Below are positions 12,886 to 23,555 of a stretch of DNA of 64,000 nt, one piece after another. The position numbers were made by a program, and so were the translations under genes. Each line of letters opens with the position of its first letter. The first letter of the stretch is position 1. The notes beneath the pieces are model-generated. The model had not been told where the DNA came from and made no database searches. It worked only from the letters and a program-made list of their open reading frames with translations. Location: positions 11,637,001 to 11,701,000 of the forward strand of contig NC_135149.1 in the NCBI RefSeq assembly GCF_050948215.1, given 5' to 3'. Origin of the DNA: Halictus rubicundus. Its lineage: Eukaryota > Arthropoda > Insecta > Hymenoptera > Halictidae.

Positions 12886-13065
12886 CTGTGGATTTTATGT
12901 CATTTATGATAAAAATGAGTGAATACAGTAAGAAACAGTGAAAACTGTAGAAGAATTTAAGAATGTTAGATTGTGGATTTTATGTATTTATAACCAAAAC
13001 GAATAGATGAAATACGAGACTCTGAAGATTTTAGAAGAATTTATAAACATTGTTACACTATTTCC
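12886..13065 (-). repeat. Two tandem copies of the dispersed 'cagtcta' repeat
   Basis: Copy one begins at 12888 ('gtggattttatgtcattta') and copy two near 12970 ('tgtggattttatgtattta'). Each continues through 'aaacgaatag' or 'aaaatgagtg' to an 'agaagaattta' motif. Both are inverted relative to the copies at 9841, 33735 and 37545. Confidence 0.6.
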
Positions 13066-14824
13066 TCAAATAAAGATCCGCAGTCTAGTCGTTATATTGT
13101 CTACAATTTATCAAATTGATTAACAGATGAAATCAATTTTTAATTAAGTCTCAGCTCTCCGAATTGACGTAGAATATTTTTACTTGGCACAAAGGTCCAC
13201 AGTCTAAAATTGTGTGATTTCGATGTGGACAGCACCGCAGCTCGAGCTCATTCGCAACGTTACTTTCCTACAACGAGGCATGTAATCGACTCTCGAACGT
13301 GACGAATTGACGCGCCGCATCGCGGTTCTGACACCGCATTATGAGCGATAGTAGAGCGCTTACGATGCCGGTAAATTTTGTGACAGAGATTTAAAATCAA
13401 ATAACGAAGCGACAGATGGACGAGGGAGCGGATAGTCAACAAAATAAAAAGTTATAATGCATCGCGTCGATTCGTGACGAGTCCAGGGACTTTAATTTAC
13501 GAAATATCGCTGCCAATTTTTCTTCGATATTGTCATTAGATGGGATGACAGTAGAACGAGTTACGAGTTCAGGATCGACAGCGTCCGACACGCGAGGATA
13601 TTCGTACCTACACGTTGGTTTTCTTAATTGTAAAACGTTCACTCGTCTGCTTGACAGGAAAGACAACCGTAGCGACGTGTTTGTATAATCAGAGCATTAT
13701 TACCGATGTTATTACGTGTAGATAGAGAAACGGAAGTAAGCGATCTTTAATCTGTTAGTGAAGAAGGAGCGGAAGAGAGTCAACGAAATGACAGACTGAT
13801 TGGCGATTAGCGGTTTTTGCGTTTTCTCATCGCGGTGCGGCGGTCTGTATGCGTTCGTTTTTTCGTGCCAATTTCTATTGTTCGACTGCAGAGTCAAAGT
13901 CTGATTAACAGGTAATTTTTTCGAATGTTATCGTTGAATAGTCTGCACCCCCTCCCACCCTCCCCCACCCTCTGATACCCTTGTCGTTACGTTCAGGTAG
14001 CATTTCCGACTCTCTTGCGCTTCGAACGCGGCCAATCGATTTTCTAGGGCGATCGTTGCATCGAATTGGCTTTCTCTCATCGACGAAAGTAAACGCGCAA
14101 TTAATTCAAATACCTTTTCCCGGAGGTTCGAGAGACGCGTTATACCCCTTCGATGGGGCTGGGCGTAATGGTAAACACGTGGCTTCTAATCATTTTATAG
14201 TAATTAAATCGTAAGCATGCCGAGGAGAATGATTCTTGCAGCGGCGTACTCTTCGATATGACTACCATTAAAATACGATACAACATACTGCGACGTCGTT
14301 TCATTTTAGAACCTGTCCCCTGCTTCATCCAAGATCCAAACATAATCTAAAGAATGATTACCTCGAAATTTTTAATATTCAAAATAAAATTGATTTTTTG
14401 GTACAGTCAAACCGCGATGACACGAATTTTGAGAAAATTGAAATTTTTTACTTTTAAAAATAAAAATAAAAAAATTAATATGACTGTATTGTTTTAATAT
14501 TGTCCATACTCTATCGGATGAGAACGATGAAGCAAAATATTTTAGAGTTTTGGGATAACCAAAACCGGGATTGGGATTTTTCAGGATTAGGCGTCAGGTT
14601 AGGATTCCTGGTTTTCAGATGATCATAGAAATTGTTGGAATATGTGCAACGCTCGCTACGTACGATTTTCATGTGAAAACTGTTAGACAAATGTCGTAGA
14701 TGTCATCTGTGACAAAACAATAGAACTTATATCTCATCTAGTATTGGAAAATTAACGTAGGAGAGCGCTAGTGTTTCTTTCTAAGAAGCTGCATCTGTCG
14801 GTAATGTTACTATACCACCACCAC

Positions 14825-14892
14825 AGACGAGGTATAGGCAGGTATAGGAGTAGACCAATCACCATATAGGGTTTCGTGTCTCACGATCTGAA
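14825..14892 (-). repeat. Left arm of a 3.5-kb-spaced inverted repeat
   Basis: This arm of about 70 bp is the reverse complement of 18282-18350 apart from about three substitutions and one gap of about 10 bp. The gap corresponds to a short internal duplication of 'aggtatagg' in this copy. Similarity stops abruptly on both sides. It could be one terminus of a large element, or an inverted insertion of a short repeat; I find no clear target-site duplication. Confidence 0.75.
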
Positions 14893-15099
14893 ATACTCAG
14901 CTGGTCGAGCTCGTGGCCGGCCTCGGGTGAACGAACGCAAACGTAAACCTTTTGTTTACGTCTGTTGTCATACTTGTCGCGAGGCCATCGTTTCCCAAAT
15001 TCCAAAATATCAAATCCGCTGCCCGTCGTCCTTGGCTCGCTTGATTTACAGCCTTATCACTCGCCGTTTGTATAAACCTTAGCTCCTCTTATAATATAA

Positions 15100-15600
15100 A
15101 TGTTTATAACAATTCCTTTCGCCAATGATGTCGACGAGCACTCCCTTGACCATCTTGCCATCTAATTATTTAGTAAAAATAAATTATAGAACTCGAGATA
15201 GAGAATAACTTTTAAATCGTGAATATTCGTACGCATTATTTTATCGTGCACAATTCACTGATAAATTTATTGTTTCTGGCTGTTTAATGTTTATAACAAT
15301 TCCTTTCGCCAATGATGTCGACAACCACTCCCTTGACCATCTTGTCACCTAATTTTTTAGTAAAGATAGATGGTAGAACTCAAGGTACAGAATAACTTTT
15401 GAACCATGGATAAATGTACACTGATAAATTTATTGTGTCCGCTTGTTTAACGATTGCAAGAATTCTTCTTACCAATGATGCTGTCGAATACCCTCTTGGC
15501 TATCTTACCACCTAATCTTTTTAGTAAAAATGGCTAATAGTACTCGAGATACAGAGTAACTTTTAAAGCATATCTTGAGCATGTCTTAAAGCATGTCAAA
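15100..15600. repeat. Tandem repeat, three units of about 150-187 bp
   Basis: Units start at 15100, 15287 and about 15450. Each begins with a 'tttataacaattc' or 'gcaagaattc' motif and includes 'ccaatgatg', 'cttgaccatctt' (or a variant), 'tttagtaaaaat' and 'aataacttttaaa'. Units one and two are close copies, with unit two lacking about 25 bp near its end. Unit three is more diverged. Confidence 0.85.
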
Positions 15601-15672
15601 GTTACTTTTATGCATGATTATTCGAAGTATACAAGATACTCGATTCTCATTAAGATTTCTAATTATGATTAC

Positions 15673-15745
15673 TCGGTATTTCATGTCGTGCGACAGGAAA
15701 CAGTATAACGTGACTGGCGTACTCCTACATCCCGTCTGTGATATT
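15673..15745 (+). repeat. Third, degraded copy of the inverted-arm sequence
   Basis: The order 'ggtatttca', 'gtcgtgcgaca', 'actcctac', 'cccgtctgtga' parallels the right arm at 18282-18350, in the same orientation, with many substitutions. This makes the arm a repeat family and not just a single inverted duplication. Confidence 0.55.
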
Positions 15746-15803
15746 GGTTCTACAATATTAGTTCCGACCGATACGGTAGGATGTGATACAAAAATGGTAA
15801 GAT

Positions 15804-15823
15804 GGCTCTAGATATCTAGAGCC
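15804..15823. repeat. Perfect 20-bp palindrome
   Basis: GGCTCTAGATATCTAGAGCC is exactly self-complementary. It sits just before the short-unit array that starts near 15838. Confidence 0.9.
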
Positions 15824-15837
15824 AACACGATCTCGCC

Positions 15838-16008
15838 CTTACTTACAGCCGCTGCGCTCCCCTGCTTACTCACAGTCCCTGCGCTTACCTACAGCCGACG
15901 CGCTCTTACCTATAGCCGCTGCGCTCTTTCCCTTACCTACAGTCGCCGCGCTGCCCTGTATCCCACAGTCCCTGCGCTTACCTACAGGCGACGCGTTCTT
16001 ACCTGCCG
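15838..16008. repeat. Short tandem array, 18-27 bp units
   Basis: Seven to eight units of the type 'cttacctacagccgacgcgct'. Unit lengths alternate in a pattern of about 27, 19 and 21 bp that then recurs, so the array has a higher-order structure of about 70-95 bp. Confidence 0.85.
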
Positions 16009-16013
16009 TCACC

Positions 16014-16335
16014 CATGTTTTCCACATGCTATGGGCATGTTATGGGCATGTTTTCCCGATGTTCTGAACATATTTTGCGGAGGTTCTCAACATATTTTGC
16101 ACGTGTTTTGCGGGTGTTTTGTGCATGGTTTGCGTGTGTTCTGAACACATTTTGCGCGTGTTTTGGGCATATTTTGGGCTTGTTCTGCAGGCATTTTGCG
16201 CATATATTGCGATTCTTTTTGCGCATGCTTTCCACATGCTATGGGCCTGTTATGGGCATGATTTGCGGATGTTCTGAACACATTTTGCGCGTGTTTTTGG
16301 CATGTATTGGGAAGGATTTGCGCATATATTCCGCA
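16014..16335. repeat. 11-bp-period minisatellite, block 1
   Basis: About 29 contiguous units of 11 bp, one of them 12 bp. Typical units are 'catgttttggg', 'cacattttgcg', 'cgtgttttgcg' and 'gatgttctgaa'. The unit order starting at 16014 recurs at 16224, giving a higher-order period of 210 bp (19 units). Three units make 33 bp, so the array stays open in several frames on both strands; this explains several chance frames here. Confidence 0.9.
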
Positions 16336-16340
16336 CGGTA

Positions 16341-16520
16341 AGCCAGTAGGTAGACATAAAATCAGTAGTATAGGTCAGCCACTAGTCAGACATAAAATCT
16401 GTAGCATAGATCAGCGTGTAGTCAGACATAAAATCTGTAGCATAGATCAGCCACTAGTAAGACAGGCAATCAGTAGTATAGGTCAGCCTGTAGTCGGACA
16501 TAAAATCAGTAGCATAGGTC
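16341..16520. repeat. Tandem array, five exact-length 36-bp units
   Basis: Five head-to-tail units of exactly 36 bp, each ending in 'tagg/agatc'. Conserved parts are 'gacataaaatc' and 'gtagcata'. The units are contiguous with no spacers, so this is not a CRISPR array. Because 36 is divisible by three, the + strand frame reads as a 12-residue repeat (motif VRHKICSI). Confidence 0.92.
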
Positions 16521-16605
16521 ACGGACACGGACGCGGCACGGACGGACCCGCACGCGGAACGGACGGGACACGGAAGCGGCACGGACGGGCCCGGACAGTC
16601 GTGGA
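16521..16605. repeat. GC-rich tandem array around 'cacggacg'
   Basis: About four imperfect units of 17-22 bp built on 'cacggac' and 'cgcgg' directly follow the 36-bp array without a gap. The change from AT-rich to very GC-rich is abrupt. Confidence 0.8.
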
Positions 16606-16990
16606 CAGGAGCTGACAGGCACGAAAGGCAAATTCATGCTCATAAGAAGACGTCGAGGCATAGTATTGTTAGAATATGGAGCTCCAAGACGAGTAGCTGC
16701 ATAAAAAATTGTGTTCCTCACATACACAATAACAAGTGTTTCGGTTAATAATTGAAAAGAGCTTACCAAGAAGATGAAGGTGGGCATAGGGTAAACAAGG
16801 AAAGCATTGAAAACCCCTTGGCCCACCCCGAGCTAGCGTAAAGTAAATTCAGACACAATTCGATTAAATACACAAATTTTTACAATTAGTAAGTCTTAAA
16901 TTCTATTTCACAATGTTATCGCAAATTATAAATAAGCAGCTATTAGCTGGCGGGCTGCCCGCCGGCCTCAACTATGGGCAAGTGACTCAT
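16606..16990. other. Non-repetitive segment separating the two 11-bp blocks
   Basis: Unique-looking A/T-rich sequence. The - strand contains a hydrophobic open frame (16826-16506) with intron-like signals ('ttg|gtaagc' and 'ttatgcag'). I cannot match it to a protein. It may be a gene fragment carried by the surrounding element, or chance. Confidence 0.4.
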
Positions 16991-17133
16991 CATGTTTTGG
17001 GCATGTCTTGGAAATGTTATGCGGGTGTTTTGGCCATGTTTGGCGGGTGTTTTACGCATGTTTTTCACATACTATAAGCATGTTTTGCGGTGGTTTTTGG
17101 GCATGTTATGCGCGTGTTTTACGCACTGTGCAA
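16991..17133. repeat. 11-bp-period minisatellite, block 2
   Basis: About 13 units of the same 11-bp family as 16014-16335 ('catgttttggg', 'ggtgttttacg', 'catgttatgcg'). The two blocks are probably parts of one array interrupted by the 36-bp array and the unique segment. Confidence 0.85.
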
Positions 17134-18281
17134 CGCGGCGAAAACCAAACAGTCGAACTTGAGGCGAGAAGGACTCACCGCGTCTCTTTCTTTTCATATG
17201 CTGTCCTTCTTTGCGTCCGAAACTTTAATCGTTCATTACACAAGTAATTATCATCAGAATTATATCATATTTGGTATCATTTTCATCAGGAAAATGTCTC
17301 AAAGTGTGTGAAAAATTATCTTTATTCGTCGAATAAATTCATTACGTGTGGAATAGAGATAACATAATTATTTTTATTTGAAGCGTAACAAATCATTTTT
17401 TATCTTTTATTCGCTGTTTGAAATGTCTATTTCAATAAAAATTTTCCCATCTTTGTTTCTACAATTTTATTATTTTATATTATATTAATTCATCCACGTG
17501 ATTCTCTTTCAAACTCTATACTATTCGGAATAGTACGTTAAATAAACGCTACTCTGGTTTTCAACATATTTCTGTTCCCACAGATCGATCCTTGGAACAA
17601 TTATCTATAAAAAAAGTGTAAGGAAATAATGCTTGTTCATGAAACATTTTTAAATTACAAATTAAGGTATCTCATATGAAAGAAGTAGAAATTGATTTTC
17701 CTAAAATTATGCTTTAATAATTTCTTACGTAAAATATTTTTACGAATTTTGTGTCCTTGATATTAGTTTTACTTTCAATATTTTAAATCTGAAAAAGCAA
17801 CACTAAAAAAAATATCTGTTTAATTCGAATGTAACGTTTGATAATCGGTATGGTTCCGTGATGATTCACCTTCTCACCGATGAGAATTTCGTTAGTGGCC
17901 TTCTGCACCGACGAGATACCGTCGTTGGCCTTCTGTTTCTCACTCCAGCCAAAATCTATCCTAGAGGGCGGTAGAAGACCACCGCATTTTTCGAACGACA
18001 CATTCTCCCGTAAGGCTGACAGTTTTTATATATATCTCGTCGGTGATTGGGGCCGTTACCGACCACTCCCAGTACCCACCTGGGAGCCACTTTGAGACTC
18101 GCAGTTTAACACGGGGGCTGGGAGTCTTTCTAAATATCTCGTCGGTGACGGTGTTCAGAATCGTATCTTTACCATTTATTATAGGTATTTGTTCTAGGGT
18201 TCTCGTGGATCTAGTTGCAACATCTATGGTTCGTCAGAGTAGAGGGCGTAGGAAATCTAGTTGATGATAACGATGTCGGTA
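17134..18281. other. A/T-rich non-coding right part of the composite repeat block
   Basis: No supported gene. 'gttagtggccttctg' near 17890 and 'gtcgttggccttctg' near 17921 are a short direct repeat. 'atatctcgtcggtga' occurs near 18031 and 18136. A hairpin built on 'ctcccagt'/'cctgggag' lies near 18065-18090. Confidence 0.5.
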
Positions 18282-18350
18282 TTTCAGATCGTGAGACACG
18301 AAAGCCCATATGGTGATTGGTCTACTCCTACACCTCGTCTGTGGTCTGAG
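18282..18350 (+). repeat. Right arm of the 3.5-kb-spaced inverted repeat
   Basis: Near-perfect reverse complement of 14825-14892, from 'gtatttcagatcgtgagaca' through 'cctcgtctgtgg'. The high identity compared with the degraded copy at 15673 suggests the two outer copies are recent or were homogenised. Confidence 0.75.
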
Positions 18351-21300
18351 TCTCGTCTGTATGGTGTAGAAGAAGTATATTGTTTCGTCTGCGATAAGGA
18401 TACTATTTTTTCCGAGAAGTATCATCTGTTGGTAACGTTTCCCTACCAGTTTGAACGCAATGCCACCACGAATAATGGCGCTAAATTCAGATTCAGCTGA
18501 GAACGAATATGATTCTTATCGAGATTCTTGTCAGCTTTCATTTCCATCGCCCAAATGCGAAACTAAAGGTTTAAATCCTGTAATAAATTTACATGTCTAT
18601 ACGGATCCGAGAACCTATTTTCAATTTGGTAATAAAATGTTTTGTACAGTTTTATCGACAAGTACGTAAACTCTACTTTCTCGAATACTAGACTGCTGGT
18701 CCATTTTGACCGAGAGATTAAAAATTGGCCTTTTATTGCTCTGCTTGTCGTAAGTAATTGGAAAAACAGGCGTGGTGTATTTCAAAAAATTATCGGACAA
18801 CGTCGTAAACAATCTCCGGGAATATCTACCGTGCAGTTATTGAAACGGCCCGACATCTGAGGATTAATCTAAAATTCTATTAATCCTTCTCAATCTCTAG
18901 AAACCGACGATTAAATGACGATTTTAACACTTTACCTGCCGGAAACCTATTAATATGCTTTTCAATAATGATGTTATACCAAATGAAAACTAAAAAATCT
19001 TCTTTCCACAGAATAATCGCAAACGAAATTATTATATTATATGGGCCATAGACTATCAAAACTTATGGAATAATCGTCAGTAGATAAAGAGTTAATATTC
19101 CGGGACGAAAAGGGGCCGGGCTTCGCTGTCGAGGGGTTGAAACCGAGGATAGAAGGGGGTCGAGAAGTTTCCGCGTGAGATAGAAAATTGCGGCGAGGTT
19201 GTCGTTCACGGGATCAGCCAGATCGGGTGCATAATTTCGCGGACGTATCGACGCCTACCTGGACCACGTAGCCGCCGTAACTCAGTTTCGGAATAGATCG
19301 CCTCCTAGGAATACTTTATGCGTGCTACACGTCATTCCCGGCAATGGAAGTGACTGGATCCCGGCAGGTTGGGTGGGTGGGGGCAAGGAGGACAAGGATC
19401 TTAGGTATTCTACAAGCGGTGCGGGACGACTGCATCGGGTTTAACACGACGTCGTGGCTCGGATGCTGGGGGTGGATCGGCTGGGGGATGCGAGGCAACA
19501 CCCCCTCCTCTCGGCTCTCGGAACTGCAAGCACACCGGGTCTGCGGGTAATCATATAAGGATGCCAAGGGCCGTGGAAGGCGGCCGGGTATCAACTTTTG
19601 ATCCGTCGATATCGCGGGGCACACCGGCAGGATCCCTAGAACGACGTCGCGTCGGTATTCAAACGGCTCTAACTCGATATAAGCGACGCTCCCCAAGGTA
19701 TCCTTCCACGGCGACGAGGAGGACGAGCTCCGAGGACACCTATCCCATCCAACCCCCGAGCCTCCCTTCCCTACCCAGCCACTCACCCCCGAAATAAGAG
19801 TATCCTCTTGCTCGACTAGCGAATTCAATTTGCATCCCGGCTTCTATTTACCGCCCCACACCCCTGGCCCCTCGCAAAGTGATCGCTGGATCTTTCGCCA
19901 GTGCTCTTGGTCGATTCTGATACTGATGGGACTTGTTGAGCGAGCACCGAAAGCGACGAGTTATTATGCACCGCCAGCCGATGCACTGCGGTTGGTTACG
20001 GTGCAGCGCGATTGCGAATCGTTGAGCGGGTGTCTTCAATGGATTCTTGTCGAGCCGGAATTAATTGAGGCTCTGTGATAGTTTGTACGCTTCTTCGGGA
20101 GGAGGATTGTAACGTGTCATTTTTTTATTAAGAGGTTACACGCCTACAATGGATCCAAGAATATTTGAACAGTATATACCTGATTCTCGAAATATTGGCT
20201 ATACTTAAATTGTGGCAACTTCGTAAAAAATGATCGTACGACTATAAATTTGGACTCATTTTGAGGCAAAGGGTCTCTGGTTTCGAAATCAGTCGTTTAT
20301 TTTCTTCTTAGATATTTTTTTCACGATGTAGCACTGTTATTACTTCCCACAATCGATACAGCGTATTTGTGTTGTCCAAAGAAACTAGATTTTCTCTGTA
20401 CGTCAATAAAAACATATGTAAAATGTTTACGTCGAATTGAACGTACTCGGCTGTTGGCACGACAGTTGGTAAAACCCGCTGTCTTAGACACCCGCGTAAT
20501 TCAACCGGAGAAATTTCGCCGGGCTGGGGAATTGTTCCGCAATTAGCGAGGACGGCGTCCAGTCACGGAACGGTTAATTGCGTTCGCGGGAATCCTTGGA
20601 CGACAGAGGGAACACGTCCGGCGAAAAGTCATAAATTCGGGGCTGAAACGCAACAACGCAACGGAGCGTAGTCGCGTGTACGCGCGGATTAATCAGAAAC
20701 GGGGCCGGCTAAACCGTATTGACGTGGAACGGCAGCGAACAGTGAAACAGGCAGAAGGACTCGGCGATCCGGATCATCAATGATGCAGCTAAAGGAGATA
20801 CATGGCGCCAACGGCATCGGCCACGGTGCACGTCCTCGGGGGTCGATTTCGTCCTAGCGGACGGGACATCGTCGATCGAATAATCACTTTTCGAAAGGCA
20901 TCCTCCTGGTCCGGGGGCCGTTCGTTGCCAATCGTCGACGGCGCCGACGCGATCATTTATTCAAGATCGGTAATGAATCGAGCTCCCGTGGGGACGTCGT
21001 CATCGCCCACGTATCCCGGATACGATAGACCTATTTCTCGGTTGTTTCACCGGAACTTTAACAGTCCCATTCCGATGGGAAACGTTCCCTTTGTGTGCCT
21101 TAAATACTGCTCTTGGAATTTTGCAATACGTAATTTTACTTCATTCGGTTTTAGCTCATCCTTCTGTAGCTCCATGTGACTTTGGAGTCCAAATCCGTAT
21201 GTTGCTACGGTAACAATAGACATGTTGCTGGTAATATTTACTTTTCACACAGACGTTAAATTACGTTATTATTCTGCGTCCACTTTGGAAGAATTTAGAG

Positions 21301-23045
21301 CTCCGTTATTACTATCACGTAACGTAGGATGTTACAAATAAATCGTGATTTCGGGCTTATTAATAAGACTGGAGTATCCAGCACGCTTTATATCTCCACT
21401 TCGGTGCGTTTAATATGATTTTTAGGTGGATGTGAATGGTTTTCCACGAGCCGCGTAAATTTATATTGGCCGGAACGGGCATTCGTTGGTAAAGTGGTTT
21501 ATTTATCGGTGCCAATTTGATCGCGATATAAAGTCGTCGCGTTCGATGTTTAAATTCGAGAGCCGGGCCAGGTAAGAATTCAATCGATCTCGTCTGGTAC
21601 TCTATTGAGTCAGTCAACCCGAAGACGCCTGATTGATCGCGTCGGAACGTGCGACGTGCCACTTTCTTCTGCCGAAGAGCGCGGCCCCATTTGTTTTATT
21701 CTTCGTCGCTCGTTCCCGAGCTATTTGTTCGAACTCCCGTCGTTATTAGAAAAGCCTACTGACAAATGGCGCTTGCACTTGACAGTCTGTCGCAGCCTCG
21801 ATGCTGCTGCGTCCCCGGGAAAAAGGAGCTCGACGGTCGAACTCGTAAAACGCTGGCTGACTCGCAATCTAGACGAGAAACCTTGCCAATTACTTGCATC
21901 AGCGGTTCCACGCCGATTTTACCATACTTTGAGCACGTTGATAGAGTCACTTCACTGTCTTGAACAATTATTTTTGGTCTCAGTTTTTGCTCCGGTTGGC
22001 TTTGAAAGAAGTCAGAGTTGGGTTTGATATTATACGATATTGGACTTTGTTCGCAGTCATTCTTCACAGAAATTAGCCAAAATGTGTGTGTGCATTGTAT
22101 CAGGAAATGCAACTCTTCTTTCATTGAAGTCAATATTTAAGTCATGACAAATAAAACTCTACGATGTAACAGACACGATCATTCTCAAGTCCTCATCTAA
22201 TCGAGACTCACTTCTAATTCTAACTCGAGCTAACTAACTTAGTTCGAATTTTTTACTGAATTTAATACATAAGAACTCAAATATTATACATTTTTGCAAA
22301 TATCTCTAAAACTATCGCCAAACTACGATAACATATCCAGCCAAAGATTGTTTAATAAGGGTAGTCAGATCCACTAACAGCGCATTTCAAGCTCATAAGA
22401 ATCACTAAAGAAATGAATGATTAAAAGCCATTTATAACCACAGTAAATGATTACTAGGATTTTGTACTTGTCTTGTGAAATGGACCGATTGTATTTATAA
22501 AATTTCCCTGAACTCGTCAATCAAGGTGGATAAAATGTGCGACGACAATGCCGGTCGAAGGAAGGATCCAAGATGTCAGGATCCAGGATCCAGGATCCGC
22601 GACGAGAGCGGAATTAACGTGCGCGCCGCGTGCAAGAGTACACCGGGAATTGAATAAAGCGTGTGTATAATCTCCTCCTAAAAAATTCCATTAACCGGCG
22701 TGCCCCGGGGCTACGTTACGTCGACGATAATTGCGAATTGACGTTTTTTAATCCTCGCGCCGCGGGTGTAACCACCTGGCTGACGGGAAAATCCACGCGA
22801 GCAAACGGGATTATACGCTCTCACGAAAAATGGGATTTCACCGGAGCCGGGGCGTCGGTTTATTCCTACTGTTTACGCATACGTTCCCAAAAATACGTAT
22901 CGATTCGATGGTAATCTCACGAAATTCGCTTGTATACCATCCGACTTCAATTCAAAAACCATTTTTCTATTCTCCCATTCCGAGTTCGAAGACAAGTACT
23001 AACGGTGGACACTTTTCCGATTTTCCTAAAATTGACGATGCTTAA

Positions 23046-23253
23046 CACGTTGACTGTCAACTACGAGATAACTCGTAGTTTGCGTAATTGCCTAGGACGC
23101 CAACTACGAGTTATCTCGTAGTTCGTCTACTTTCCACAATATGATTAATAATATTTTTGCATTTATTAAAATGATAAATTATTTAAGAAGAACGGTCAAA
23201 TTAAATTGGATTTTTACACCGGAATTCGGAAAAGTACCGTGGCAGTCAACGTG
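23046..23253. mobile_element. TTAA-flanked MITE (piggyBac-type), 208 bp
   Basis: The left end CACGTTGACTGTCA and the right end TGGCAGTCAACGTG are inverse copies (13 of 14). Both abut TTAA (23042-23045 and 23254-23257), the target duplication typical of piggyBac elements. Inside, a near-palindromic 22-mer (23059-23080) is followed 21 bp later by its exact reverse complement (23102-23123). The element could therefore form a large cruciform near its left end. There is no transposase. Confidence 0.75.
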
Positions 23254-23458
23254 TTAAATCGTTATAACTTTGTAAAAAAAAAACCGCACGATAATAAATT
23301 TTGATTCAATTTAAAGCCGAAATAAAACGGCTAAAAAAATCGTAGATAAAATTTTAAGGGCCCGTTGTGACGAGGTAGCTTTAGTCTTTAAATCCATGCT
23401 AGATTCAGTTAATCCACGCTAGACGGAAAAAAATTTTCATCTTTTCCAGGGACATTTG

Positions 23459-23555
23459 AATCTGCAGCATTTTATGCGTTTATAACAAACATGAGTAGCT
23501 GTAATTTAAAACAGTGAAAACATTAGAAGAATTTGATAATATTGTTGTGTTATTT
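23459..23555 (-). repeat. Dispersed 'cagtcta' repeat, copy
   Basis: 'ctgcagcattttatgcgttt' followed by 'aacatgagtag', 'aaacagtgaaaac' and 'agaagaatttgataat'. Same motif order as 12888 and 57791. Confidence 0.6.

Larger units (their letters stand above)
8091..14820. other. Non-coding: 3' flank of the + strand gene and intergenic DNA
   Basis: I see no supported coding exon. The region contains microsatellites (8207-8236, 8757-8840, 10311-10352, 10418-10453), a hairpin at 11519-11610, and copies of the dispersed 'cagtcta' repeat at 9841-9941, 12886-13065 and 13186-13208. Possible piggyBac-type MITE ends lie at about 10541 and 11074. Homopurine and homopyrimidine runs sit near 11883-11895 and 13945-13975. 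Confidence 0.6.

Noticed and set aside
16341..16520. CRISPR-like array
   Set aside because: The 36-bp units are contiguous with no spacers, and the genome is eukaryotic.
16506..16826. 106-codon hydrophobic - strand frame with intron-like signals
   Set aside because: Suggestive of a membrane-protein fragment, but half of it runs through the GC-rich array and no family is recognisable.
19325..19828. 167-codon - strand frame in a GC-rich island
   Set aside because: Open because the region is GC-rich; + strand frames are open too and none looks like protein.
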